Of a stretch of DNA of 64,000 nt, positions 11,211 through 22,903 are shown piece after piece. Location: assembly GCA_949317995.1 (NCBI GenBank), contig OX439040.1:57198089-57262088 (forward strand). Direction: 5' to 3'. The translations under genes and the position numbers were made by a program. The notes beneath the pieces were generated by a model that was not told the origin of the DNA, searched no databases, and worked only from the letters and a program-made list of their open reading frames with translations. The DNA is from Acholoe squamosa. Taxonomy: Eukaryota; Annelida; Polychaeta; Phyllodocida; Polynoidae. Each line of letters starts with the position of its first letter. The stretch's first letter is position 1.

Positions 11211-11554
11211 AACCCCTTGGTCTTTTTCAACCCCTTGGTCTTTTTCAACCCCTTGGTCTTTTTCAAACCCTTGGTCTTTTTCAAACCCTTGGTCTCTCTC
11301 AACCCCTTGGTCTTTTTCAACCCCTTGGTCTTTTTCAACCCCTTGGTCTTTTTCAACCCCTTGGTCTTTTTCAAACCCTTGGTCTTTTTCAAACCCTTGG
11401 TCTCTCTCAACCCCTTGGTCTTTTTCAACCCCTTGGTCTTTTTCAGCCCCTTGGTCTTTTTCAACCCCTCGGTCTTTTTCAACCCCTTGGTCATTTTCAA
11501 CCCCTTGGTCTTTTTCAACCCCTTGGTCTTTTTCAACCCCTTGGTCTTTTTCAA
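11211..11554. repeat. 18-bp tandem minisatellite, ~19 copies
   Basis: The unit is AACCCCTTGGTCTTTTTC. Variants (AAACCC, TCTCTC, GCCCC) recur in the same order about 126 bp apart, which suggests a higher-order duplication of seven units. Because the unit is a multiple of three and lacks stops, several long frames on both strands run through it. Their products are simple repeats of six residues and are not taken as genes. Confidence 0.95.
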
Positions 11555-12686
11555 GCTTTACCATATCCTGACTGCCCCACCGGGCTGCCGCAGCTGGCAG
11601 ACGACATTTGATGGCTTAGTAAGGGTTTACCGAAGGGGCGTTCATGCCTAAACCCCAGGTATCTTTTGTTTTATTCCTGGTGCCATAATATGATCGTTGG
11701 TAGCTTAGTTGCCATGGAAACACAGTAAATTAGAAGGAAGGTTCACGTCACAAATCCTGTGCAGTGGCAAATTCTTTTTTTCATACAATATCACCATAGT
11801 TAAGATGCAAATAGTTCATTTGTATGTATGATATGTGTTATGTGAAATATTCATAGTGAATTAAAATTTTGGTCATGAGTTGACTCCGATGATTTAAAGC
11901 CATCTGCTTTTTAATGGGGTATCAGATTGCTCCCGACCAAGGAATAATATGTAGTCCCTGCATTGTGAATTTCAGCAATGGGTTAGGACCACAGGAAACT
12001 ATGGCTTATAATTTATATTATTGCCTTGTTACATCTACCTCAAACCATCCACACTATTCCCTACATTATCTGTATCATTCCTTATAGCCAGTTCTGACCG
12101 GTAGAAATGTGATGTAGATGACAAAGAGCTATAAAGGGATCCATAAAGCCACAGTTCCATCACCGATCAGTAGATCGTAGAGGCAGGTGTTGTTGCCAGC
12201 TAACGTATCTCCTCTTCCTCTCTCGTGCCAAAACCTGTAGTTTATAGCGTACTTTACCACAACAGTTAGCCTATCACTGACCGAGACGGCCTATAAAGGT
12301 AAATCTATAGACGAATCGGCCTGTTTGGTCTAACCCAAAATTGTAACAACGTTACCTGATTGAACATATAGCTGGAAGTTTTATCCCTGGAGAACCAGTG
12401 ATTACCAATATTGTATGTTTTTATTCCATTCTCATTGCTCCTGCCCTCTGAATAATTAATTATACCATGTTTTACAGTGCAAAAAACTCACATCAAGCCT
12501 AGACCTGATACGCAATTCCCGAATGCTCCCCAGCTAGCCAGGGATCACATGTGTGATCGGGGGGATGTGAGATAGCTGGATTGTTGTTCACACATGAACT
12601 CTCCTCCATGTCTAATGCAATTACCTGTAGATAGAACTGTGCAGCTGGTCTATACACTAACCATGCTTTCCCTTTCTATCCTGCAG
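11555..12686 (+). other. Unannotated DNA upstream of the acidic-protein exon
   Basis: No exon was recognised. The last 30 bases form a good pyrimidine tract (CTTTCCCTTTCTATCCTGCAG) that ends in the AG before the exon at 12687, so at least the 3' part should be intron. Confidence 0.4.
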
Positions 12687-12863
12687 GGGACCAGGACATG
12701 GGGAGGTCTACAGGTAAGGGATACCAGAAGTTGGAGACGGCAGAACCTGGAGACAAACCTGCCACCAAGGCACTTACAGGTGACAAGAACATGAAATGTG
12801 AACACAGCGAAACTAGCGACGACTCTGATAACTCAGACGATGAAGATTCAGACAGCGAATGTG
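12687..12863 (+). CDS. Candidate internal exon, acidic Ser/Asp-rich protein (unknown)
   Basis: I do not recognise the protein. The 177-bp exon is bounded by a strong acceptor (pyrimidine tract and CAG at 12684-12686) and a GTACGT donor at 12864. The frame completes a codon begun upstream, then reads about 58 residues: a mixed polar stretch (MGRSTGKGYQKLETAEPG), then a run rich in Asp, Ser and Glu (TSDDSDNSDDEDSDSEC). It ends with one base of a split codon. The exon at 19058 supplies the other two bases (G+AT, Asp) and continues the same acidic character to a stop, which is the main argument for a real pair of exons. Upstream exons were not found. Acidic tails of this kind are seen in many unrelated proteins, so no function is given. 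A single-exon reading past 12863 to a stop at 13006 is less likely. Confidence 0.5.
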
Positions 12864-14511
12864 GTACGTTGTATGTCAGATGTTATAAGCCATATGTAAA
12901 AACTGTTTTATTTGGTATTCTTGCAATTATTCCTAGTTGTTTTTGTAGCAATTGCATAGAGGAGAGGAAGAGAGTCATTGTTGATCTTGTACAAGAGTCA
13001 TGCTGAGCTGATTCTGCTTAAAGCTTCACCGGAGCTTTGGAAACAGGTTACAAGAGACTCATTTCAAGAGGCATACAAACTAAACTGCTGGTGTATAGAT
13101 CTAGATAGAGAAGACAATTTTGAGACAGCTGCATGACTTCTTTATGAGAGCTAAAATGATCCTTTCTCCTCCCTTTATGTCATTTGTTACCTTAGCTGTA
13201 TCCCAATGCAGTAATTATATCAATGAAGAGATCCTAAAGTTATGTGAACGGTTTATAATTAAGTAAACTTTTAGTCCAATATGTGTTTGTATTAGCGTGT
13301 GTTAGAAGACGAATTCGATTTTAATGTAATTTACTGCCATGAATTGATTCCCAAATGGCTTTTGGTTCAGACAGTTTCGTTAACAGTGGCAGAGGAAAAC
13401 AAAACAAAAATCTTGCTTCTTGGGGTGTGGCATTATGCCTATATGTACATGGGGATAGTGTCTGTAACAATTGAGAGGCAATACAAAAAGATGCTAAGAT
13501 GGGTAGAGTCTTAAGTAGGCCATTATGTGTTAAATACAATATCACTTCGACAGCAAGTATAAAGCTCTATTAATCAGACACATTAAAGACACATAGGTTA
13601 AACGTATTGCAAGATGATCAGTACTACACAATGTCCTAGCATTTTTAGGAGAATTTCTATATATTCAAATGAGGCATTATTCAAACTAGCAATTTTACCT
13701 AACATTATCTTGATAAATCAGAAGTGTCTTTTAATTCTAACGTGTTTGAGTTTGAGCTTAATTCTTACTTCTTATTTTTACCATGAGCAATTTTGATTTT
13801 GCTTGATATATTGAATTTTTTTTCAATTTTGAAAGCTTTGTCTATGACATTCCCACAATGTGTCTCATTACACAGCTTAGCTAAAGTCATATACTACGAA
13901 TTATATAACTTATTTTCGATACATTCTGGTGTCATTCGGCGTGCTGTTAAATTCTTGAATAAAATCTCTTATAAAAGCAGGAGGCCAATTCTCAAAGATT
14001 GGATTTTATACCATCACTTGACTTGACCTTTCCCTTAACGATACTAGGCTGACCATTAGGGATAGGTTCAATACCCCCCCCCCCCCCGTCACCAATCCAG
14101 AAGCTTCCCCAAGACTGCAACATTCACAGAACCATAAACTGTTGTAGACGTGTAGAGTTTACTCGTTATTTGGGAGTTAGTTTTTTTTTAATTCCTTTGT
14201 CATGCATCGTCTGTAAGATAAACATAATTGAAAAACGAAAGACCCCATCCTCTTTATATCATGTGACCCAGTAAGTCTTATTAAGATTAGATTAGATATT
14301 GGAACTGCAAAATACGTGGTTCCGTTTAGTATACCGCCATATGCCTTGGTCTTTTGACAGAATACATTTGTAAAGACGACGGCCTATCTCTGGGTAATTA
14401 AACTTAAGTTACGTTGTTTTTGTTGCCTGTTCTGCCAATATTTGCATCTTTTTGCATCTTCTAGTTCCTGTTAGTCGTCAAGTATTAATAATAAAACGTT
14501 TCAAATGCTTA

Positions 14512-14855
14512 AGGTCGAATCCCACATTGCGAAAAATGGCTCAAATATCTCTGAGATTTTTAATCTGTTGCGATTTTGGTACCTATCACAGATTCGCAAA
14601 GGTTATAACTACAGCAGGGTGTATAGAACACAAGGGTACTGTAGCGTTTTTTCATGTACTCTTATTTTGCCTTTGTTGATGTTTATATCTTTGTGCTTTA
14701 TATATTTTCCAGCCCAAAATTGCAAAATATTGCTTGTGTTCTATACTTCATGCTGTACTTATGTCCCTTGCGAATTTGGGGTAGGTAACAAAATTGTAAC
14801 AGATTCAAAATCGCAGAGATGTTTGAGCCATTTTTCGCCATGTTGGATTCGACCT
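14512..14855. mobile_element. AGGTCGAATCCCAC-family MITE, subfamily A
   Basis: A 344-bp element with family ends and a perfect TTA target duplication (14509-14511 and 14856-14858). The interior shares the TTGCGATTTTGG and TAGAACACAAG segments with the other subfamily A copies. Overlapping open frames on both strands are chance. Confidence 0.88.
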
Positions 14856-15405
14856 TTACAGCGTGGCAAATCTTAGAATGCCTTTTCTGATGTTTGGTGC
14901 AAGGTGGGAATGGCGGCATGTTTAACATATATGCCATTCTGTATCTATGCCTAAATTGCTAATATTACACTTTGCAGCTTTGGCCACTGTCTATATCTAA
15001 GCATTTGCACTAGGTGTTTTTCCTAACCCAGTAGCCTATTTCAGAACTAACAAAATCTATTACATGAAGAATGTACCATTTGTATTCTTCAGCCCTATTC
15101 AAACTCCAAGTGCTGATATAAGAAAGAACTAACTCTAATGTCTAAGTGACCATTCCTCTCTAACCATAAGACGTTTGGGTTCTGTGTGTTTTGCTAATGA
15201 TTTAGATCATTCTTAAAGAGGTGTTCCCTTAAGAGCAGAATTGATGTAGGCATACTTTTACTTTGTACTTGCATAGATTCAGTTATTGATTTCCTTTTCT
15301 AACCTGAATTTATCCCCTGATCAAAAATATATTCACTTTATAGCAGATATCCCAACACTGCAGAAATATATAGGTTCGCAAAGGTACTTCCCTTGAAGGC
15401 CATTG

Positions 15406-15647
15406 AGGTGGAATCCCACATGGCGATTTGGGGCTCAAATATCTCTGCGATTTTGTCTCTTGCACTCTTGGGGCTTTCCTGAGGCCCTATATCGCAAGGA
15501 TAACTGCTTAATTGGTCTTGATTCAGTGTTGGATTCGGTATAAGTTGAACAATCCTTGCGATCTAGGAGCCCATGAAGACCCCAAAATCGCAAGGGACAA
15601 AATTGCAGAGATATTTGAGCCCTAAATCGTCATGTGGGATTCGACCT
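15406..15647. mobile_element. AGGTCGAATCCCAC-family MITE, subfamily C
   Basis: A 242-bp element nearly identical in layout to the copy at 9940-10181, including the central GTTGGATTCGGTATAAGTTG. It has a perfect TTG target duplication (15403-15405 and 15648-15650). Its left end has one change (AGGTGGAATCCC). Confidence 0.88.
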
Positions 15648-15662
15648 TTGGGATATTGCTCA

Positions 15663-17249
15663 AGGTCGAATCCCACTTGGCGAGAATTGTCTCAATTATC
15701 TCAAATATATTGCCCTGGTTAATGTGTATATAGGTGAGGCTCCACTACGCGATTTTTTTGGTACAGCCTCACCTAATTCTATCCCTATAGTGCCTAAGGT
15801 ATAGGGTGTTGACATTCCTATATTGTAAACATGAGATTCAAAATTGTAAACATAAGATTTCAGGGGTTATTTTATGGGTGATCTCTCTCCTTGTGTGCCA
15901 TATTTACCAACTAACCTGCACCTGGAGCTTAATTCAAAACATCCTGGGATCCCAACCCCAGCGATCTTAGTGTAGGCACATATCATAAGACCTGGCTAGT
16001 CTACCCTATGTAATGCAGTGGTTGCAGGCCTGTCCAGAATAGCTAGTCCTGGGATCACTTCACTATTCCATTTCCACCACTAAGATCACTGCGATCTTAG
16101 TGAAAGAAATGCATAGTGGTTTCACCTGAGTACAAGAGCACTTACAGGGAACACTCCTGATCGAAAGAGTGAATAGCCTGCTGCATACATAAAGAGGGGA
16201 GGTAGGATGTTTGCTGAGTGTCCTTGAGGGCTCTTAGGGCTACTCATGCGTTAAGTGCACTGTAAGGTAATCTTCCCTTCTCTCTCTTTTTCCTGGAGGG
16301 AGGGCACAATGCTTTTAATAGGTAAGCATAAATCATACATTCATGGGAACAACTCTTGAATACTGTACGGGGGTCAACTGCACCCTGTGCTCTTTTGTTA
16401 GCCCATATGGGGACGGGGAACGATGGTATAAGCACTGTTGTGAAGAAGAGTGACTCCACAGCTATTCCTTTATTTTGGGACTCTTACCCCTGTGCCTAGT
16501 CAGTTCTTCTTGGAATAGTGTAGGAGGGCTGAGGCTAAGATCGATGCGATCTTAGTGCTGGCTAGGATATGTGAACCCAGCCAACTCTTAAGACTGCTTA
16601 ATAGGATAAGGCTGATTTATTCCTAAGATCGCTGGGGTCGTGATCCCAGGATGTTTTGAATTAAGCTCCTGCACAGACTCTGTGATTAGGTGGGAGTTCA
16701 ATATGTAAACATCAACACAGCAAAATATAAATAACAACGCAGCAGTCACACAGATCGCAGGGTCTTGTACTGTAAAAATCAAACCTGTCTGATATTGAGC
16801 TGCAGAGAGTCATCAGTGTGAAAGTCTGCAATATTTACATTAGGTCAACTTGATTTAGTAAACACAAACATCTTTTGGCAACAACAATGTGCCTGAGATT
16901 GTACACAAAGCCTTCCCCGCATAAACAAAAATCTCTCTCAATCTTCTATTTACACCTTGAAATGATAACAAATACCACACTATAATCTGTGTTTGTGTCT
17001 GCTTTTATGAGAATAGCTCCGATTTTCAACAAAAATCGCGTAGTGGAGCCTCACCTAATCTGTGTCTGACATGTTTGCTATCCTAAAATCGCAAGGATAT
17101 AAAACCTTAGCAGAGTCTGCATTGGGACTTTAATATTATCACAAATTAACAGCACTCCTTGCGATTTAGGGCACCGAGAAGCCCATAAAACGCAGTTGAC
17201 AAAACCACAGAGATATTTGAGGCATTTTTCGCCATGTGGGACTCAACCT
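15663..17249. mobile_element. AGGTCGAATCCCAC-family MITE, diverged, split by a 1.3-kb element
   Basis: The left end AGGTCGAATCCCACTTGGCG at 15663 pairs with an inverted end at 17249. A perfect TCA target duplication (15660-15662 and 17250-17252) shows that they belong to one insertion. A second inverted-repeat element (15733-17055) has entered it, so only about 260 bp of the host element remains on the two sides. Confidence 0.82.
15733..17055. mobile_element. 1.3-kb fold-back element with long inner inverted repeats
   Basis: The ends are GGTGAGGCTCCACTACGCG and its exact inverse, followed inward by a T-rich stretch. TA dinucleotides flank both ends (15731-15732 and 17056-17057), as expected for Tc1/mariner-type target duplications. 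A second inverted pair of about 50 bp lies further in, at about 15918-15968 and 16622-16676, and reads GAGCTTAATTCAAAACATCC. No transposase frame was found (longest about 70 codons), so it is non-autonomous. Confidence 0.75.
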
Positions 17250-17364
17250 TCAGCAAAAGGGCTACCATTTGGAACCCCCTATATAATTACCTAGGTTTAG
17301 ATAACAATGTGCATCAACAAATGACTGTACCAGCTACCCAATAAACACCACTGAGCAAATTAGA

Positions 17365-17688
17365 AGGTCGAATCCCACATGGCGAAAAATGGATCAAATA
17401 TCTCTGCGATTTTAAATCTCTTGCGATTTTGGGACTTACCCTAAATTCTCAAGGGACACAACTACAGCCGGGGATATAGAACAGAAGTACTCTTTTGCAA
17501 TTTAAGGTGAGGTAATATATAATTCACAGAGATATAAACATACAACAAATAAAAAATACCCCAAGGAGCACATGAATAAACGTAAGGGTGCCTTCATGAT
17601 CTATACACCCTCCTGTAGTTATACCCTTGTGAATTTGGGCTAAGTTCCAAATCATAAGAGCCATTTTCCCCCTCGTGGGATTCGACCT
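17365..17688. mobile_element. AGGTCGAATCCCAC-family MITE, subfamily A
   Basis: A 324-bp uninterrupted copy with a perfect AGA target duplication (17362-17364 and 17689-17691). It serves as the reference that shows where the copy at 9280-9861 was interrupted. Confidence 0.88.
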
Positions 17689-19057
17689 AGAGTACCAATT
17701 AGCCAAGTTATTTCTTAATCGGATTGGGAAACTGTTATATATTGTCCTGATTGGCTATGATTTGTCTGAAAAGGGATCTGAAATGTCCAAATCAGCCAAA
17801 GGCACAATACAACGTGTTGGAAGTTGAAGCTGAGAATTGCCTTCCAATATAGGTTGTATCATAAAGTATGTAATAAGAATTTGAATTGCGAGAATTGCAT
17901 ATTCTACAACACGATTCTGATGAGTAATGATGATGACCAATAGAAACAGATTGCCTTACAGAAGAGGCAACAATATGACTGATGAAGGCTCCCTCTCTAC
18001 ATTTTCTAACTAGAGAAAGCCAATTTCTTAGAGGATCAGAAATTAGTTCCAAGCCAAGGCTCCACCCGCCGGTTCTAGATTGAAATGTCAACTTGATTAC
18101 TTCTCGTCAAGTTGCCCCAGTGCTTTTCAGGGCGTAGCCATGGCAGTTGTTGGAGCGAGGAGGGTAGCCCCCTAGCTCAACGGCAGGATGTATAATGGGA
18201 ATAGATTCTAATGGAGTAATAAAAGTGTGCATCATTGTAAAGAACCAATAAGAGAAGGAGATATCAAACTTCCATAGAAACCCCTCTCACAAAATGACCA
18301 CAGGAGGTGCTACAAAATGTCCACAGTCCACACTTTGAAAACAAACCCCCTCACATATCAATTGTCCACATGGACATTTTGTGCCCTGACATACTGAGGA
18401 TTTGAAAAAAGGTAGTGGAAAAAGCTACCCTTGGGATGCATGGGAGCCCCCCCCCCCCGTTCCTACTCAACTATAATATCTTGATAGATTCTCTTCTAGC
18501 TCTAGCGAATACAGACAGAGCATACACTATTTTATTGTCCAGTGGGAGAAAAGCTACAAGAAATATATACAATTTCAGATTTGATTGACACCAATATCTC
18601 TTTGCCCCATCCGAGGTTCCTTTTGCATTATGTTATCCTATGAAGCACTTTGTTGTGTATTGTATATTTGTGATGATTTCCTTTTGCAAATCATAGGCCC
18701 CTACTTTTGTTTTCAATCTCTAGCCTTTTTTGACCCAAGTCCATTTCTATTTGGTGCCATTATGTACATCTGTCCTAAATGTTGTTTGCTATAAATCATT
18801 TAGGCCTACTATCAATTTTAGAACCCACAGGGCATATTGGAGGATTGAGCTTAAAATATTCATCATAATCATGATTTATATACATGAGAGAATCATATAC
18901 ATAATGATCAGTGTTAAAGATATATCAAGCTATATCAGCCATTTGGATTAAAGTAGATGCAGCCTGTACTTAGGCTATGCTTTGAACGTAGCATTGCTGT
19001 TATTTCCTCAATGTATGGAATTGAATCTTTATTAAAATGTCTACTTTCTCTTAGCAG

Positions 19058-19146
19058 ATTGGAGCCAAGAGGAAGGCGACAGTTCAGATGGGAATAGTTC
19101 TGAAGACGATCATTCCACAGATGATGAACGCGAATGTCTACTCTGA
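19058..19146 (+). CDS. Candidate terminal exon, acidic protein C-terminus (unknown)
   Basis: The exon follows a pyrimidine-rich acceptor (CTACTTTCTCTTAGCAG). Joined to the exon ending at 12863, it completes an Asp codon and reads about 29 residues: WSQEEGDSSDGN, then SSEDDHSTDDERECLL, then TGA. Its composition continues that of the first exon (Asp, Glu, Ser). The end resembles a dileucine-type acidic tail, but a trafficking role would be guesswork. Sequence from the eighth base of the exon onward was tandemly duplicated; the second copy at 22904 carries in-frame stops. The unbroken frame here against a broken one there supports coding function for this copy, although 29 codons are few. Confidence 0.5.
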
Positions 19147-19670
19147 GCATGCGCCATGACTCAGTTTAATCACTCATCTTTATGACTTCCGGTTCCTATT
19201 TGTACAAACTGAGTGTGGCGCCCCCTACATGTCGTAGTGTGCACTGTGATAACAGCGGGAAGACACTGGGACTTGCTGGTTCTGTTTGTTGCCATTGGGA
19301 GTAAGCCAACAGGGGGGCATTTCACAATGGTATTGAATAATGTTAACCAACTGTAACATATTGAGAAATGGCCTCCCGCTCACTGCGTCTGTTCTGGGGT
19401 AGCCACATGACCTCGGAATTGACCAAATGGAATCTCAGGCTGCACATGCAGGGTCTACTGCAGGCTACATGGTGCCATTGGTCATGTTATAACAGGCTAA
19501 AAGAGTTAGGAGTGGATCCTTAACCTATACTGGCCCTCTATAGTGTATTACAGGGCATATTATGATAGCCTTCTGTCATTACCAACACCTTGAAGTCCCA
19601 CCTAGTGCAGAATATATGTTCTACGACATAGGTTACAGCCTAGAAACCATTACCACTACAGGTCACCAGT

Positions 19671-20281
19671 CAGGAGGGTGTTGCTCCTATAAGGTCGAAT
19701 CCCACATGGCGATTTAGGCCTCTAATATCTCTGCGATTTTGTCTGTTGTGTTTTATGGCCCATGCTGAGGCCATAAAACACAATGGTTACAGCAAATTAG
19801 TGCTTAACCTACTGTTGGATTCGGTATAAGTTGATCAATCCTTGCATTTTATGGCCTCAGTAATGGTCATAAAACAAAACAGACAAAATCGCAGAGATAT
19901 TGAAGGCCAAAATCGCCATGTGGGATTCGACCTATAGTAAAAGGAAGAGCTGGCTAAAAATGCCCTTGTTTCCAGTCCTTTCTTTTCATGTAGCTATAAC
20001 TTGTCCATTTTGTTGCTCACAAGTGGTCATTCAAGTATGGTGCTGAAAAAGGGGGATTTGAGTAGGTACCTAGTTGGGAGAAGTCAGTTAGTATAATAAA
20101 CTATAGAGAGTGTGACATGAGTAGGTACCTGGTAGTGCAGCTCTCTCTATTTTAAACAAGGCAGGTGACTTTTCAGACTAATGTGGTGAGTGCAAGTACT
20201 TAGGTGAAGCAGTGCACGACTTGTTTAGAAAAGAGGGCACATACTCACAGCTCTTTTTATAATAGGAGCAACACCCTCCTG
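19671..20281. mobile_element. Inverted-repeat element inserted in duplication copy 1
   Basis: The ends are CAGGAGGGTGTTGCTCCTAT and its inverse. Copy 2 of the duplication runs straight through the corresponding point (near 23870), which gives an empty site. An AGGTCGAATCCCAC-family element (19692-19933) is nested just inside the left end. No transposase frame is present. The target duplication is not clear. Confidence 0.72.
19692..19933. mobile_element. AGGTCGAATCCCAC-family MITE, subfamily B
   Basis: A 242-bp element with family ends and a perfect ATA target duplication (19689-19691 and 19934-19936). The interior has TTTTGTCTGTTGTGTTTTAT on one arm and its inverse on the other, with GTTGGATTCGGTATAAGTTG in the middle. 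Confidence 0.88.
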
Positions 20282-20897
20282 AAGTCACAGATCATTGCAA
20301 CTGATTACATACCCAATAAGAAAGTTTTAAAAATTATGCACATATTCAGAGCTCAATCATGGGAACATATGGGTCTAAGTGCACATGTCATGCTCTTATG
20401 GTTCTATACCATTGAAAGAGAATGATTCCTGTGGTCTGAGGTTGGATCTCAGAAATGGAGACAGGCTCCCATTGCATAACTCCTGGGCATTAAATTCACA
20501 GCATTTAAATATGGCGACCATTGACCTAGAACAGACGCAGCGTCCGGCTCACCTCATGGTGCAATTTCTATTGAATTATGGACGTGTGTGAGAGAATGAA
20601 TGGAGGACTATGATGAAACAAACAAAAGTATTCAACTATTCTTGAGATTCGTTTGAGTAGTTAGGGCGGTGTTACTGCTCAATGGTATGAATAGTGAAGA
20701 GAAGGTCATTTGAACTTCTTGCTGAGGTTTTTGAACAATAGGCCAAAATATTGTATCTTCTGAGTGCACTGCCAAACATTGGTTTTCCTATATGAACTGA
20801 ATATGAAAGCCTATGTACTAGCACCGTAGGTTATCGATACATTATTATATCTGTATGATATGTTTGTGGTGTGTTGTTCTGGGAGTATGTTTTGCAT

Positions 20898-21369
20898 ATA
20901 TGTGACCCATCCTTACAGAGTGGTACTGAAGTCGCACATTTAGAAGCCTGGATATAGCCTTTTCAATTGGTATAGTGTCAAAAATATCAGAGTTTCCAAA
21001 ATTGATATTTTAGCATTTTTCTAACATATGGGTAGATATCTTCCAGAATCTCTGCTTACTCAACTGAATTTAAGCCCCAAATGCATTAAAGTCATAGCTA
21101 TAGGTGGCATGGTTATGTAGAATTACATAGGAATTATATAGGATTCATAAATCATTATATGTTTAATATGTCAATTATCTCAGTTTAATCAATTTTTAAT
21201 TGATCCGACTAAATTTACCAGCAGAAGATCTGTAAAGGACCACCTGGTTCAAATATGCAAGTGCTATATACCAAATGAAAGCTCTTGATGAGCTCTAAAT
21301 GAATATGTCAATAACTAAACATTTTGTATGTGCGACTTCCGAACCGTTTTGTTAGGATGGGTCACATAT
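20898..21369. mobile_element. MITE-like element, ~40-bp inverted ends
   Basis: The left end reads ATATGTGACCCATCCTTACA and continues to GAAGTCGCACAT. The right end, reverse-complemented, reads ATATGTGACCCATCCTAACA and continues to GAAGTCGCACAT. The 472-bp interior is AT-rich and non-coding. It lies in the part of duplication copy 1 that has no counterpart in copy 2. The target duplication is uncertain (GCAT against GCGT). Confidence 0.72.
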
Positions 21370-22903
21370 GCGTTTGGAGATTTAGGGAAGATTTGTGATT
21401 GGTATTTTCCATGTGTTAGGCAGGTGATTGCAGTTTGCGTTGGCCTGTGAAGTATTGCCTTCCATCTTAGTACTCGTGATACTAGTGTATTAGGTGAGTG
21501 ATATAGAATGTGTCGTCTATATCTGACCCTATTGACTAGTGTTAATCCATGGTGGCCCTCCTATCAATAGTTTCATGCTAATCTGGTGCACATAGCCATA
21601 CATATACATTCCTGGGTAGCTACATGTCCACCCAACCCTCCTACGGTGTGATTAATGCTTTAGTATTTCTATATATATACAGCAAAAAGGAAAGAAAGTA
21701 CACAAGTTAAAACACACTTCAATTAATCTATCACTTCTGCGTTGACTGACTACAAAAGAAAATTACCATTTAAATTGCAAATTAGTTTACATGAATATTA
21801 CACTATTGATTGATTGTAATTTATGTTTGATGATTTTCTCTTTCGAGTCTACCTGATATCATAGGACCTATGATATATGATTAAGGATATGCCTAAATAC
21901 CATTTACATGTTTTACAGTAGAACCCTGGCCATGTTCTTTTTTCTCTCTTCATAAACACCAATAGTATTATAGAAGAACTTGCCATCTCAATCACTGTGT
22001 GAGTCATAGATATCACATATCTAATTTCTGCAGTGTACCCTTCAACCTGCCAATCATTTATTCCTCACGGTAGAAATTTCTCAATAAGCTAATTTTTTTC
22101 TCTTTACAGGTCATAGTATTTGATCACCATGATCTGAAAAAAATCCTAGTACCTTTCTCTTATTTCCATATAGAGCCTATGTTTACAAGTGGCTCATGAA
22201 ACCAATGTGGCTCCATAATGATCTTTTGACAGTATTTACAGTTTTGTGACGGCAGGTGTCGTAATGGTTGATGTTTGGTCGATTCTATGATGATGCAGGG
22301 TCCACCTTAGACTATAATATATAATGGTCTGTTATATAACAGGTCCATCTATTTTACTCACTGCTGACTGAAAACTTTCCCATTACTGTAATGTTGAAGC
22401 CCACAAACCTTTTCCCTTTTTCCTATGGGCTTCTGTATACTATATAGAGGACGCAGTGTTGGCAGAGAGAGAGATGTAGTAAAGTATATTTAATGCTCAG
22501 TGCTTGAAATCATGTAATAAACCACATTTGAATAAAGGGATACTGGCTACCAATTGATTAGAAAGACTATAATAATTGTATTCAATGATATTACTGAGAA
22601 ATAAAATTATTCCAATTGCCATAGTTCAGTCGTTGCTTTGTGTAAAACAAAAACAAAAACATGATTAAATGATTGATACACCCCACCACCATGATCAACG
22701 CTATAACAGAAGGCTTATATAATAACTATGCTACTATTTCTCATGATCTCAATTTGTGGTCATCTATCAATAAATTCCAGACTTACAGATCCCAAAGTAG
22801 AATTATGGGCTCCGTTGAGCAGCTGAAATCAATCTTGGATATTTGGTTTGTATGAACTATGTGGTGATGCTAAGTTTCAAAGCTGCTATTCATATACTCT
22901 GTT

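Larger units (their letters stand above)
12864..19057 (+). other. Proposed 6.2-kb intron packed with MITEs
   Basis: This is the interval between the GTACGT donor and the CTTAGCAG acceptor. It holds four intact AGGTCGAATCCCAC-family elements, one larger nested inverted-repeat element, a C10 run at about 14075 and poly-C near 18450. The rest, including 12864-14511 and 17689-19057, shows no gene. Small open frames there (13299-13514 and 13614-13796) lack domain or splice evidence. Confidence 0.45.
19067..22903 (+). repeat. Tandem segmental duplication, copy 1
   Basis: This interval and 22904-24650 share several long blocks in the same order. The shared starts are the acidic exon and GACTTCCGGTTCCTATTTG; then come GAGAAATGGCC, GCACCGTAGG with TATCGATACA, and AAAGGGATACTGGCTACCAA. 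The shared ends lie near TGAAATCAA with GATATTTG. Copy 1 is longer because it holds elements missing from copy 2, including the insertion at 19671-20281 and about 1.6 kb at roughly 20884-22450. The unit boundary falls within the acidic exon. Confidence 0.8.

Noticed and set aside
11211..11554. CRISPR-like regular spacing
   Set aside because: The units are directly adjacent without unique spacers, and the context is an animal genome.
11114..11651. Frames of 128-152 codons on both strands across the 18-bp repeat
   Set aside because: They are simple hexapeptide repeats that exist because the repeat unit is a multiple of three and stop-free; frames are open on both strands at once.
12864..13006. 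Read-through of the acidic exon to a hydrophobic, Cys-rich end (single-exon protein)
   Set aside because: A good GTACGT donor and a matching acidic exon downstream explain the data better; composition changes abruptly after 12863.
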